A DNA stretch of 64,000 bases from Bradyrhizobium sp. AZCC 1721 (lineage in GTDB: Bacteria > Pseudomonadota > Alphaproteobacteria > Rhizobiales > Xanthobacteraceae): positions 1,789,001-1,853,000 of the forward strand of contig NZ_JAZHSB010000001.1 in NCBI RefSeq assembly GCF_036924715.1. The letters run 5' to 3'. The notes beneath the pieces were generated by a model. That model saw nothing but the letters and a program-made list of their open reading frames with translations. It was not told where the DNA came from and ran no database searches. Every line of letters starts with the position of its first letter. Position 1 is the first letter of the stretch. Positions 25,278-33,793 of the stretch are shown here, in pieces. The position numbers were made by a program, and so were the translations under genes.

Positions 25278-26021
25278 CTATCTCGGAGCAATGCTGCTCC
25301 ACACCAATCCGACCCCGGATAGAAACAGCAGAGCCAGCACGACGTCGTAGAAGTTTCGGTCATTCAGGGCGTGATAGGTGCGCATGCCGAGACGGGCGCC
25401 GATCAGCGTGCCGGGCAGCGCCAGCATCGCCAGCCAGAACACGTCCAGTTTGACGAAACCGCTGGCGATCTGCAGGCAGAGCGCGGCGCCGAGCACGCTG
25501 CCATTGAAGATCTGAAAAACGCCGCGGCGCTGGTCCTTGGTCCAGCCGCGGATACTCGCCCACAGGGTCGGCAGTGGGCCCGACAGGCCGGCGAGGCCGC
25601 CGAGGATGCCGCCGGCAAACCCGATAGCTGCGTCTGCCGGCCGGCCGCCGAAGCGGAAGGCCATCGGCTTGCGGATGAAATAGAGTGCGGTGGGAAATAC
25701 CAGCAGCATCACGCCGACGCTGAGCTTGAAGTTTTGCGGGTCGGCGCGCGCGACCAGCAGCGCCCCGATCGGCATGCCGACAAGACCGCCGGCGACGAAC
25801 GGCCACGCCAGCTTGAAGTCGAGAACTTTCCACATCGACGGCAGCGTCGAGATCTGCGAGCTCACCGAGCAGATCAGGACCAGCGGCACGGCAATGGCCG
25901 GCGGCAAGATGTAGAGCCAGATCCCCAGCGCCATCAGCGCCGTGCCGAAACCGGCAAGTCCGGAGACAAAACCGCCGGCGAGCGCGCCGGCAAGCAGGAT
26001 GACGTAGGTGGCTAATTCCAC
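25278..26021 (-). CDS. TauE/SafE-family anion (sulfite) exporter
   Basis: A 247-residue inner-membrane protein of about eight spans. The two internal repeats carry the glycine-rich GGFVSGLAGFGTALMALG and GFAGGILGGLAGLSGPLPTL motifs that define the TauE/SafE (DUF81) family, together with PLVLICSVSSQ. Members move sulfite, sulfoacetate and related organic anions. No sulfur-metabolism genes are adjacent, so the substrate is open. Confidence 0.88.
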   Translation of the reverse strand: MELATYVILLAGALAGGFVSGLAGFGTALMALGIWLYILPPAIAVPLVLICSVSSQISTLPSMWKVLDFKLAWPFVAGGLVGMPIGALLVARADPQNFKLSVGVMLLVFPTALYFIRKPMAFRFGGRPADAAIGFAGGILGGLAGLSGPLPTLWASIRGWTKDQRRGVFQIFNGSVLGAALCLQIASGFVKLDVFWLAMLALPGTLIGARLGMRTYHALNDRNFYDVVLALLFLSGVGLVWSSIAPR

Positions 26022-26040
26022 TCTTCTCTTTCCCTCCCAT

Positions 26041-26122
26041 CATTCCGGTGCGGTGCGCAGCATCGAACTATGGTGCGCAATCGCGCACCTGAGGTCTGGT
26101 CCTTCGGACCATGCCGGAATGG
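26041..26122. repeat. Dispersed repeat, family CATTCCGG...CCGGAATG (copy 1)
   Basis: Element beginning CATTCCGGTGCGGTGCGCAG and ending GGACCATGCCGGAATG, with the internal palindrome GGTGCGCAATCGCGCACC. A half copy is at 48075-48112. It fills the gap between the TauE-like and hydrolase genes. Confidence 0.7.
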
Positions 26123-26217
26123 GACGACGTTTGAATTTACGCCGACGTTTACACGAGGCGACGGGCAGGTACTATCGCAATCGACGCCTTCAACAATAAC
26201 CTAGTGGAAACGTCCCA

Positions 26218-26934
26218 ATGAGCTCGACTTTTTCGAAAACCTTCCTCGTCTGTCACGGCGCGTGGTCCGCGGGTTGGGCCTGGAAGAAGATGCATCCGCT
26301 GATGCAGGCCGCCGGGCATCGCCTGATCACGCCAACCTACAGCGGTCTCGGCGAGCGCGCGCATCTGGCGCATCCGGGCATCGATCTCAATTCGCATATC
26401 GAAGACGTACTTGCCGTCATCAGGTATGAAGATCTGCGCGACTTCGTGCTGATCGGCCACAGCTACGGCGGCATGGTCGCGACCGGCGTCGCCGACCGGG
26501 CGCGCGACAAGGTCAAGCAGCTCATTTATATCGACGCTTTCGTGCCGCAGGACGGCCAGTCGCTGCTCGATTTGAACGAGACGGGGCGGGCGCGAATGCA
26601 GGAGCTTTCGAAGAGCGGTGACGGCTGGCGCGTGCCGCCAAACCCGACGCCGCCAGATACGTCGCCTGCGGACGTCGAATGGCTCAGCGCGCGCCGCGTC
26701 GACATGCCGATCAAGTGTTTCGAGACCAAGCTCAAGCTGCAGGGCGGCGCGCTGACGCTGCCACGCAGCTATATCTACGCCACCCGCATCACGCCTGCCG
26801 ATACTTTTGGACCGTTCGCCAAAATGACAAAGGGCGATCCCGCCTGGAGCTATTACGAGATCGACGCCAGCCATTCGCCGAATGTCACCGCGCCGGAGGC
26901 ATTGATGGCGCTGCTGCAGAAGATCGTGGCGTAG
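26218..26934 (+). CDS. Alpha/beta hydrolase (small EstC/hydroxynitrile lyase-like)
   Basis: A 238-residue cytoplasmic alpha/beta hydrolase. The oxyanion loop is CHGAWSAGWAWKKM, the nucleophile elbow GHSYGG with Ser82, and the catalytic His219 lies in DASHSPNVTAPEAL. This His context (SHSPNVTAPEAL) and the length are typical of the branch with salicylate esterase-like and EstC-type enzymes, which act on small esters. No signal peptide. No neighbouring genes suggest the substrate. Confidence 0.88.
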   Translation: MSSTFSKTFLVCHGAWSAGWAWKKMHPLMQAAGHRLITPTYSGLGERAHLAHPGIDLNSHIEDVLAVIRYEDLRDFVLIGHSYGGMVATGVADRARDKVKQLIYIDAFVPQDGQSLLDLNETGRARMQELSKSGDGWRVPPNPTPPDTSPADVEWLSARRVDMPIKCFETKLKLQGGALTLPRSYIYATRITPADTFGPFAKMTKGDPAWSYYEIDASHSPNVTAPEALMALLQKIVA

Positions 26935-27186
26935 GCCGTTTTGGCGGCTTTGCGCAAGTATCGATGTCGCGCGCGTGAGCAGGCGAGAGGCGGGCTAGGG
27001 TTGCGTCCTGACAGAGCGCTCCAAATCCCCTGCGGAGTGATCGCTTCGCGCATGGCTTTCCTTTACCGCTCGGGATGCGGGGGTTTCGATGAAGGATTTA
27101 ATGAGAGCTCGTCTGGGGTTCACACTTGAAGTGTGCCGCGGATTGGCTACAATCATGGGGTGTTCACTGGGGATGGAGGGGTCGCC

Positions 27187-27951
27187 ATGGACAAGCAGCA
27201 ACAGGAGAAACTGCGGCGCTGGTGGAAGAAGTGGAGTCCAATAGTCGTAGTGGTCGCGGCGGGGATTTGGACGGTAGTCACAGCTCTCGCTGCTGGTGCT
27301 TGGAGCGTTTATCAATTCCAAAAAAGCACCGAGCAGTTCATGACGAAGCTGGAGTTCGACCGAGCGGAGGCCGAAAAGGCCCGTTTGGCGCTCGCTATGG
27401 AAGCTGAAAAAAACAGAGCGGCTCAGCAGAAAGCAAGCGACGATGCACGCGCTGCTACGGAAAAGGATAACGCCATTTCTCGCCGCATCGAGGCCCAGAA
27501 GCCATTCTTGGAGAAAAGGCTTGAGGCCTACTTTGAAGCAGTTAGGGTGGCAAGCCGGCTCACAGAGCTTCATCTTTCGATCGACAGCGATGAATGGAAA
27601 GAAAACGCTCGCAAGTTTTTCCAGATGCGATGGGGTGAACTCGAAATGGTCGGCGATCCGGGGATTCGCAACGCAGCACGACTAGTAGGAGAGCAGATAA
27701 ATCACGTCAGAGATTTTCCGGTTGACGACCGCCACAATCTGCGCTGGTCAGTTGAGTGCCTTGCAGACGAACTTCGGTACTCACTCGAACATACATGGGG
27801 TTTGCAGAAAACATTGCTTAGAGAGACGGTGTATAGCGATTATGTGTCAAAGGTGCCTGACGGCTGCAACCAAGGCAGAGAACCTGCACTACGCCCGCCC
27901 GGTATGATGCAATCCGGCATACAATCCGGTCCTCAGTCCAATATGCAATAG
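27187..27951 (+). CDS. Single-span membrane protein with coiled coil, unknown function
   Basis: A 254-residue protein I cannot assign. ATG 27187 has GGAGGGG upstream. A charged N-terminus (KQQQEKLRRWWKKW) is followed by one membrane span (about 17-42), a coiled coil rich in Lys/Glu/Ala (about 50-110), and a globular cytoplasmic or periplasmic part (AYFEAVRVASRLTELHLSID, FFQMRWGELEMVGDPGIRNA). The end is Met/Gln/Ser-rich. Base composition is visibly less G+C-rich than the neighbours, and third codon positions are mixed, suggesting recent acquisition. A small opposite-strand gene overlaps its last 19 bases. Confidence 0.7.
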   Translation: MDKQQQEKLRRWWKKWSPIVVVVAAGIWTVVTALAAGAWSVYQFQKSTEQFMTKLEFDRAEAEKARLALAMEAEKNRAAQQKASDDARAATEKDNAISRRIEAQKPFLEKRLEAYFEAVRVASRLTELHLSIDSDEWKENARKFFQMRWGELEMVGDPGIRNAARLVGEQINHVRDFPVDDRHNLRWSVECLADELRYSLEHTWGLQKTLLRETVYSDYVSKVPDGCNQGREPALRPPGMMQSGIQSGPQSNMQ

Positions 27952-28088
27952 CTCTTAGACGGTTGGCGTGATTTCTCCGTGGAAGTAGCGGGCTGCTGAA
28001 CCTGCACAGGTGCCGGCGCCTGCTTACCTTCCAGCAAGAGCGGCGACACGCCTGCCATTTCCATGAGCTGAAGGAACAGGCGGCGCAT
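27933..28088 (-). CDS. Putative 51-residue protein overlapping the previous gene tail to tail
   Basis: ATG 28088 opens a 51-codon frame reading MRRLFLQLMEMAGVSPLLLE, then GKQAPAPVQVQQPATSTEKS and RQPSKSYCILD. A GGAGG ribosome site lies exactly 7 bases upstream. An amphipathic Leu/Met-rich start is followed by a polar Pro/Gln tail with one Cys near the end. Its last 19 bases lie under the 3' end of the membrane coiled-coil gene on the other strand. Support is the ribosome site and plausible composition only. Confidence 0.4.
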   Translation of the reverse strand: MRRLFLQLMEMAGVSPLLLEGKQAPAPVQVQQPATSTEKSRQPSKSYCILD

Positions 28089-28233
28089 CGGGCGTCCTCC
28101 AGGGCGAGGATGCCGGGTCCGGGAGCCGCATTGAGGTTACAAACTTGATGACGTTGCTGATCGTCTCAAGCATTGCGGCCTTATTTCGCTACGCTCCTGT
28201 CGTGACGATATCTACGGCGCCCCATCCATATGG

Positions 28234-28266
28234 CGAGGGGTCCGGCGTATTTGCGCCGAACCCCTC
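28234..28266. terminator. Hairpin downstream of rnpB
   Basis: GAGGGGT pairs with ACCCCTC and GGCG with CGCC around loop TATTTG, with a 2x2 mismatch. It lies 40-70 bases past the RNase P RNA 3' end in the minus direction, so it may stop that transcript, but no T run follows. Confidence 0.35.
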
Positions 28267-28307
28267 ATTCTCAACAAGTGCGTTTTCTTTTCGAAACGCA
28301 TCAGAGC

Positions 28308-28728
28308 ATCAGCCAGCCTGTAAGCCGGGTTCTGTAGGGCACCATTCTTTCGAATGATACGTGACGGCCATTCCTCTGGGACCATGTTCGCACATGGCCT
28401 CGAGCAACCTACCCGGACGGCGAGCCTGACATCGCCCTGCGGCGTTATCGCTTTCGCGAACAGCCCGCGTTGCCGTCCCTATTCGGTTTTGCTCCCGGTG
28501 GGGTTTGCCATGCCGTTTCCGTTGCCGGAGACGCGGTGCGCTCTTACCGCACCTTTTCACCCTTACCCTCCGAAGCCCGAAGGCGAAGGAGGGCGGTTCG
28601 TTCTCTGTGGCACTTTCCCTAGGGTTACCCCCGCCGGACGTTATCCGGCACCGCATGTCGATGGAGCCCGGACTTTCCTCCCCCGCAGCCTTTCGACCGT
28701 AGCGGGAGCGGCCGTCCGGCCGACTGAT
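28308..28728 (-). ncRNA. rnpB: RNase P RNA (M1-type A)
   Basis: Catalytic RNA that trims the 5' ends of tRNA precursors. On the minus strand the diagnostic GAGGAAAGTCCGGGCTCC is near the 5' end, and ACAGAACCCGGCTTACAGG is near the 3' end. The P1 helix closes: ATCAGTCGGCC ending at 28728 pairs with GGCTGGCTGAT at 28308-28318 with only G-U wobbles. This sets both ends and a length of about 421 nt, normal for alphaproteobacteria. It is transcribed divergently from the PAS gene. Confidence 0.95.
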
Positions 28729-28733
28729 GCCTT

Positions 28734-28763
28734 ACGAATGGGGATTCCGGCGCGCCGCGTCAA
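28734..28763 (-). promoter_or_regulatory. Predicted rnpB promoter
   Basis: Minus strand TTGACG (complement of 28758-28763), an 18-base spacer and ATTCGT (complement of 28734-28739). The start would fall 6-7 bases on, at the first bases of the P1 helix. Confidence 0.45.
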
Positions 28764-28870
28764 GGAAAAGCGATGGTTAATCGGGTTCCATATGCGCGAT
28801 TTTGACAGAAGCGGCATGGCGGCATTTGATGCTGGGCTGATCGATTTTGAGGATCGGTAGCGGAGGCGCG

Positions 28871-29302
28871 ATGAACATTCCTGCCGGTCTTGGCGAAGCG
28901 CTGCTGCACAGCGCCTCCGACGCAATTATCGCGACCGATTGCGAGGGTCGCATCACGTTCTGGAATCCCGGCGCGGAGCGGATCTTTGGATTTCCGGCTG
29001 CAGAAGCCGCCGGCCAGTCGCTCGACCTGATCATCCCTGAGAATTTGCGCGCGCGGCACTGGGCGGGCTTTCGACACACGATGGCGACGGGAACGAGCCG
29101 CTACGGCCACGGCGACCTGTTGTCCGTGCCAGGGTTGACCAAGGATGGTCGGCGGATCTCGGTCGAGTTCACCATTGTGTTGCTGCGAGACGGGTCGCAG
29201 GAGGTCGCAGGCACTGTGGCGGTCATGCGCGACGTGACGAAGCGGTTTGAGGAAGTCAGGGAGCTGAAGCGGCGGCTCGCCGAGGCCGGCGGTCGTTCCT
29301 AA
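28871..29302 (+). CDS. Single PAS-domain protein
   Basis: A 143-residue protein consisting of one PAS domain with its C-terminal cap. Typical segments are ALLHSASDAIIATDCEGRIT, FWNPGAERIFGF and GQSLDLIIPENLRARH, then a beta-sheet end VAGTVAVMRDVTKRFEE. ATG 28871 has GGAGG 5-9 bases upstream. There is no attached kinase, cyclase or DNA-binding part, so it should sense a small ligand or act as a partner for another protein. The ECF sigma module follows after 130 bases on the same strand, but co-transcription is unproven. Confidence 0.85.
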   Translation: MNIPAGLGEALLHSASDAIIATDCEGRITFWNPGAERIFGFPAAEAAGQSLDLIIPENLRARHWAGFRHTMATGTSRYGHGDLLSVPGLTKDGRRISVEFTIVLLRDGSQEVAGTVAVMRDVTKRFEEVRELKRRLAEAGGRS

Positions 29303-29432
29303 AATACTTCCCTGCCTGCGCAGATTCCGGCGGCCCGGCTTCGGCCCAAAATAATTATTATGGCGATGTCGTTTTCCGATGGGCCCGTTCGACTGTGTGT
29401 CGGCGATCCAGCCGATCAAGAGGAGTATCAAG

Positions 29433-29783
29433 ATGCAGTATTTGTTGATGATCTATCGGAGCGAGGCCGAGCTTGGAAAAATGGACGCCGCGGCGCGCAA
29501 GCAGATGACGGCGGAATACGGGGCGTTCACCCAATCCATCATCCAGAGCGGCCATTTCAAGGCCGGCGATGGCTTGCAGCCGTCAACGACGGCAACCACC
29601 GTGCGGGTCCGCGACGGCAAGGTCATGACGACGGACGGTCCGTTCGCAGAGACGCGCGAACAGCTCGGCGGCTATTATCTGGTCGAAGCTAAGGATCTCG
29701 ACACCGCACTTGGCATCGCCGCAAGGATTCCCGGCGCCAAGACGGGGTCGATCGAGGTCAGGCCGATCATGATTTATGACTGA
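29433..29783 (+). CDS. DGPF/YciI-related protein of an ECF42 module
   Basis: A 116-residue YCII-like (DGPF domain) protein. The fold's first strand MQYLLMIYR and the conserved TDGPFAETREQLGGYYLVEA are both present. ATG 29433 has AAGAGGAG upstream. DGPF proteins are commonly encoded next to ECF42 sigma factors and are known or suspected targets or partners of them, though the biochemical role is unclear. The sigma gene follows after 6 bases, so the two form an operon. Confidence 0.9.
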   Translation: MQYLLMIYRSEAELGKMDAAARKQMTAEYGAFTQSIIQSGHFKAGDGLQPSTTATTVRVRDGKVMTTDGPFAETREQLGGYYLVEAKDLDTALGIAARIPGAKTGSIEVRPIMIYD

Positions 29784-29789
29784 CGGCAG

Positions 29790-31028
29790 ATGACGCCTAT
29801 CGAAATCGAAAAAATCTTTCGCGACGAGGCGGGGCGGGCGCTGTCCACGCTGATCCGCCTCGTCGGCGATTTCGATCTGGCCGAGGATGCCTTGCAGGAT
29901 GCGTTTGCGGTGGCGCTGGAACGCTGGCCCGCCGCCGGCCTGCCGTCCAATCCACGTGCGTGGCTGGTCAATGCCGGTCGCAACAAGGCGGTGGATCGCG
30001 TCAGGCGCAACATCGCGTTCCGCGGCAAGCAGCAGGAATTGACGCATGAGTTGCTGCTGAATGCGTCCGAGCCGTGCGAGCCATCCGACGGCGGGGTCGT
30101 CGACGACGACATGCTGCGGCTGATCTTTACTTGCTGCCATCCGTCCTTTGCTATCGAAGTGCAGGTCGCGCTGACGCTCAAAACGATATGCGGCCTCACC
30201 ACGGCCGAGGTCGCACGCGCATTTCTGGCCAGCGAGGAAGCGATGGCGCAGCGTCTGCTGCGTGCCAAGCAGAAGATTCGCCTAGCCGGCATTCCCTATG
30301 AGGTTCCGGAACGCGAGGCGCTGGAGCCGCGCTTGCGCGGCGTGCTCGCCGTGATCTATCTCGTCTTCACCGAAGGCTATGCCGCCACCTCCGGCGCGGA
30401 TCTGATGCGGCCGGATCTGGCGCGCGAGGCGATCCGGCTGGCGAGGTTGCTCGATGCGCTGATGCCAGCGCGTGGCGAGATCAAGGGGTTGCTCGCCCTG
30501 ATGCTGTTGCACGATGCCCGCCGCGCCGGCCGCGAGACCGCCGGCGGCGACATCGTGCTGCTGGAAGAGCAGGACCGCAGCCTGTGGAACCAGCGCCAGA
30601 TCGCCGAGGGCTTGGTGCTGGTGGAGGATGCGTTGCGGATACCAGGGCGGCCGCAATCCTACGCGGTGCAGGCGGCAATCGCCGCATTGCATGCGCGGGC
30701 GCCGAGTTATGAAGATACCGATTGGCCGCAGATCGCCGGGCTGTATGAAGTGCTACTGCGGATCAGCCCGTCGCCGGTGATTGAACTCAACCACGCCGCT
30801 GCCATCGCGATGGTCGACGGCCCGGCACGCGCGCTCGATCTGGTCGATGCGCTGGAGGCGCGGGGCGGACTGAAAGGTTATGAACTGCTGCCGGCCGTGC
30901 GCGCCGATTTGCTGCGCCGGCTGGACCGGCGCGATGCTGCGCGCGAAGCCTATCTGGCCGCGACCGCGGCAACGCAGCTTGAGCCGCTGCGGCGATTTTA
31001 TGCGCGGCGGATCGCTGAGATGGGGTGA
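29790..31028 (+). CDS. ECF sigma factor, ECF42 group, with long C-terminal extension
   Basis: A 412-residue extracytoplasmic-function sigma factor. Region 2 (residues about 5-80) includes [20 protein letters not shown] and [18 protein letters not shown]; region 4 (about 110-170) includes [20 protein letters not shown]. The following 240 residues form a helical extension ([20 protein letters not shown] and, near the end, [20 protein letters not shown]), the TPR-like part that defines ECF42. These factors have no anti-sigma factor nearby and are thought to be controlled by the extension. No anti-sigma gene is seen here. It follows its DGPF gene by 6 bases. Confidence 0.92.
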   Translation: MTPIEIEKIFRDEAGRALSTLIRLVGDFDLAEDALQDAFAVALERWPAAGLPSNPRAWLVNAGRNKAVDRVRRNIAFRGKQQELTHELLLNASEPCEPSDGGVVDDDMLRLIFTCCHPSFAIEVQVALTLKTICGLTTAEVARAFLASEEAMAQRLLRAKQKIRLAGIPYEVPEREALEPRLRGVLAVIYLVFTEGYAATSGADLMRPDLAREAIRLARLLDALMPARGEIKGLLALMLLHDARRAGRETAGGDIVLLEEQDRSLWNQRQIAEGLVLVEDALRIPGRPQSYAVQAAIAALHARAPSYEDTDWPQIAGLYEVLLRISPSPVIELNHAAAIAMVDGPARALDLVDALEARGGLKGYELLPAVRADLLRRLDRRDAAREAYLAATAATQLEPLRRFYARRIAEMG

Positions 31029-31045
31029 GATGGACGGAGGTCATT

Positions 31046-31063
31046 CCGTCATTGCAATGACGG
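31046..31063. terminator. Palindrome between convergent genes
   Basis: Perfect 18-bp palindrome CCGTCATTGCAATGACGG in the 41-base gap between the convergent sigma factor and amidase genes. It resembles the core of the CGTCATTGCGAG repeat family and could act as a two-way terminator. Confidence 0.4.
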
Positions 31064-31069
31064 AGAGAA

Positions 31070-31936
31070 CTACCTCGCCGCCACCGTCGTCATCGCCTCC
31101 GCCGGCAGGCTAGCCAATAGCGCATGCAGCGTGCTCATGGTCGAGTGATCGGCGATGCCGTCGACGCGCGCGGGGCGGAAGTGGCGCTGGAACGCGGTGA
31201 CCACTTCCATGGTCGGGCCGTCGAACTTGCCGTGGGTAGGGATGTTGTAACCGTACTTGGCGAGCGCCGCCTGCATGTTGGCGACGCCGTCTGAGATGCT
31301 GCCGAGCTTGAGCGTTTCGCCGCGCACGATCGGCGCCGGCTGCACCCAATGGCCGACGCCGGAATTCGCCAGCAAGTGCCACGGGAATTTTTCGCCGGGA
31401 TCTTTCTTGCGCGCCGGCGCGACGTCTGAATGTGCGAGCACGCGATGCGCCGGTATCTTGCGGCGGAGCATGATGCCGCGGCACAGCGCGATCACGGCGG
31501 CGATCTGGCGCGATGGGAAATCCGGATAGCCCCAGTCGTGGCCGCTGTTGATGATCTCGACGCCGATCGAGCAGGAATTGATGTCTTCCTCGCCGGCCCA
31601 GGAGGATACGCCGGCGTGCCAGGCGCGCTTGGCTTCCGGCACGCTCTGCACGATGCGGCCGTCCTCCAGCACGATGTAATGCGCTGAGACGTCGGTGCCG
31701 GGCGTGCAGAGCTGGGCGATCGCGCCTTCCACATCCGGCATGCCGGTGTAGTGCAGCAGGATCATATCGGCGACGCGGCCGTTGTTGCGGTCGCCATAGT
31801 TCGGCGACGGGATGACGTCGGATGCGATCGAGGAATCCGGGGTGAAGGTCTTCATGTCGGCGTTGGCCCTGGGAACGGGAAGGGCGCGTTGACGCCTCGA
31901 ATCAATACCAGCAGGTGTGAACGAACCAGAAGCCAT
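31070..31936 (-). CDS. N-acetylmuramoyl-L-alanine amidase with peptidoglycan-binding domain
   Basis: A 288-residue zinc amidase of the AmiD/AmpD family that cuts the MurNAc-L-Ala bond. The amidase_2 domain (about residues 45-190) shows zinc ligand His in ILLHYTGM, the WHAGVSSWAGEEDINSCSIG segment, and the HSDVAPARKKDPGEKFPW end with the second His and catalytic region. A PG_binding_1 domain follows (about 205-275, SDGVANMQAALAKYGYNIPT). There is no signal peptide, so it may act in cytoplasmic recycling of anhydro-muropeptides, or leave by another route. The start could also be ATG 31855. It is transcribed away from the dcw cluster. Confidence 0.88.
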   Translation of the reverse strand: MASGSFTPAGIDSRRQRALPVPRANADMKTFTPDSSIASDVIPSPNYGDRNNGRVADMILLHYTGMPDVEGAIAQLCTPGTDVSAHYIVLEDGRIVQSVPEAKRAWHAGVSSWAGEEDINSCSIGVEIINSGHDWGYPDFPSRQIAAVIALCRGIMLRRKIPAHRVLAHSDVAPARKKDPGEKFPWHLLANSGVGHWVQPAPIVRGETLKLGSISDGVANMQAALAKYGYNIPTHGKFDGPTMEVVTAFQRHFRPARVDGIADHSTMSTLHALLASLPAEAMTTVAAR

Positions 31937-32402
31937 TTTTTAAACCCAAACCGGGCGGCAGAGCGGCAACATCGTGTTCAAACGGCAATAATCGTTTACT
32001 ATTCATTTACCGCGTATCCGCGCAATGCGACGGCCGAGTTCCCTCTCGTATTTTGACCGGGTGTGGGCGGGGCGCATCACCCTTGTTCGGTGTCTCGAAA
32101 GCGCGGAAAACCCGCGGCCGACCATCAACGCTTTCTTAACGCTAAGTGCCGTTACTAAGTGGTGAATAGCCGAACCGGGTTGGGGACGGCCGAGGCCCTC
32201 TTTCACGCTCGAAAATGCCATGGCAACCCAGCAAATTCCGTCTGGAAATGAGGGGTCGCGGGGCCGGGCGAGAGGCGGCAATCCCGCCTGTTCGCGGCCA
32301 TTTGGCCGGAAAAGCCCGGCGAAGCGCAGAGATTTGAGGCGCAATGGGCCCGTTCGCGTCCAGTTTTCGTACCACAGACTGGAAAACGCCAGAGGACGGC
32401 GC
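31937..32402. other. Control region at the head of the dcw cluster; no mraZ
   Basis: A 466-base gap between the divergent amidase gene and rsmH. I see no mraZ, which usually precedes rsmH. The frame is open upstream of the rsmH start to ATG 32220, but the extra 61 residues do not match the family. TTGACC at about 32055 could be a -35 element without a clear -10. Confidence 0.6.
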
Positions 32403-33398
32403 ATGACCCCGGCTGCGCCGCGTCACATCTCGGTGCTCGGCCGCGAGGCGGTCGAGATGCTCGGTCCCAGGGACGGCGGCATCTATGTCGACGCGACCTT
32501 CGGCGCCGGCGGCTACAGCCGCGCCATTCTCGACACCCCGGGAACACAGGTCATCGGCATCGACCGCGACCGGTCGGCGGTTGCCGGCGGGTTCGACTTG
32601 GTCGAGCAGTCCGGCGGCCGGCTGACCCTGGTCGAGGATCGATTCTCCAACCTTGCCGAAATCTGCGCGGCGCAAGGTGTGCCTGCGGTGGACGGCGTCG
32701 TGATGGACGTCGGCGTTTCCTCGATGCAACTCGATCAGGCCGAGCGCGGCTTCTCGTTCCGGCTCGGCGGCCCGCTCGACATGCGGATGGGTCACGACGG
32801 GCCGACGGCGGCCGATGTGGTGGCGAAGGCCTCCGAGAGCGATCTCGCCAACATCATCTATATCTTCGGCGAAGAGCGCCATTCCCGCGCCGTCGCGCGC
32901 GCCATCGTGGCGGCGCGGAAAGAGGCGCCGATTACGACCACCCAACAACTGGCCGATATCGTCGGCAAGGTGGTGCGCTCAAAGCCGAACGAGATTCACC
33001 CGGCGACGCGCACGTTCCAGGCCTTGCGGATCTTCGTCAACGCCGAACTCGACGAACTGCATCTCGCGCTGGCAGCGGCGGAGCGCGTATTGAAGCCCGG
33101 CGGGCGCTTGGTGGTCGTCTCGTTCCATTCGCTGGAAGACCGCATCGTCAAGGATTTCCTCAACGCGCGCGGCAAGGCCGGCGGCGGTTCGCGGCATTTG
33201 CCCGAAGTGGCGCAGGCGGCGCCGAGTTTTCAGATTCTGACGAAGCGTCCGGTTACCCCCGGTGAAGCCGAGCTTGCCGCCAATCCGCGCGCGCGTTCGG
33301 CAAAACTGCGCGCTACCGAGCGCACCGCGGCGCCGGCGCATGCAGCAGGCCGCCTGCCGGCGTGGCCTACGCTGGCCGACGTGATGAGGGGAGGCTGA
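32403..33398 (+). CDS. rsmH: 16S rRNA (cytosine-1402-N4)-methyltransferase
   Basis: A 331-residue SAM methyltransferase (former MraW) that modifies C1402 in the decoding centre of 16S rRNA. The start [20 protein letters not shown] is typical. Motifs: [14 protein letters not shown] (SAM loop), [21 protein letters not shown] (catalytic loop), [20 protein letters not shown] and [18 protein letters not shown] 32403 follows AGAGGAC. It is the first gene of the dcw cluster in this window; ftsL starts 2 bases after its stop. Confidence 0.96.
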   Translation: MTPAAPRHISVLGREAVEMLGPRDGGIYVDATFGAGGYSRAILDTPGTQVIGIDRDRSAVAGGFDLVEQSGGRLTLVEDRFSNLAEICAAQGVPAVDGVVMDVGVSSMQLDQAERGFSFRLGGPLDMRMGHDGPTAADVVAKASESDLANIIYIFGEERHSRAVARAIVAARKEAPITTTQQLADIVGKVVRSKPNEIHPATRTFQALRIFVNAELDELHLALAAAERVLKPGGRLVVVSFHSLEDRIVKDFLNARGKAGGGSRHLPEVAQAAPSFQILTKRPVTPGEAELAANPRARSAKLRATERTAAPAHAAGRLPAWPTLADVMRGG

Positions 33399-33400
33399 TC

Positions 33401-33793
33401 ATGCGGATCATCCACTTTCTCGTCATCGGCGTGCTGGTGTTCGCAGCCGCCTATGTCTACCGGATCAAGATGGAATCGACCGCGCGCGTCGAGCGTGTGC
33501 TGCGGCTGAACGCCGAGATACGCGAGCAGCGCGATGCGATTGCGGCGTTGCGCGCGGAATGGGCCAAGCTCGATGCGCCGCTGCGGCTGCAGGGGCTTGC
33601 CGAGCGCCATCTCAGCCTGAAGCCGCTGGTCGCCACACAGTATGACCAACTGAAGAATTTGCCGGAACGACCACCGGCCTTTGCGCGGCCGGGTGCGCCC
33701 GATCCGATCGGCGCGATGATCAACACCATCGAGGCTGCCGCCGAGGCGCCGCCCACAACCGGCTCCGTGCCCGCACCGGGAGATCAGCAATGA
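33401..33793 (+). CDS. ftsL: Cell division protein FtsL
   Basis: A 130-residue bitopic membrane protein: a very short cytoplasmic end, one span (about residues 3-20) and a periplasmic leucine-zipper-like coiled coil (RVERVLRLNAEIREQRDAIA, ERHLSLKPLVATQYDQL). It joins FtsB and FtsQ to pass the activation signal to FtsW/FtsI at the septum. Sequence conservation is low in this family; position between rsmH and ftsI, topology and size make the call. The stop overlaps the ftsI start by 4 bases. Confidence 0.88.
   Translation: MRIIHFLVIGVLVFAAAYVYRIKMESTARVERVLRLNAEIREQRDAIAALRAEWAKLDAPLRLQGLAERHLSLKPLVATQYDQLKNLPERPPAFARPGAPDPIGAMINTIEAAAEAPPTTGSVPAPGDQQ

Noticed and set aside
28354..28860. Open frames of 65-168 codons across the rnpB region
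   Set aside because: The region is RNase P RNA on the minus strand, with both diagnostic motifs and a closing P1 helix; the frames are chance.
31995..32010. TTTA-N7-TTTACC upstream of rsmH as a CtrA site
   Set aside because: Both half-sites deviate from TTAA, so it is not distinguishable from background.
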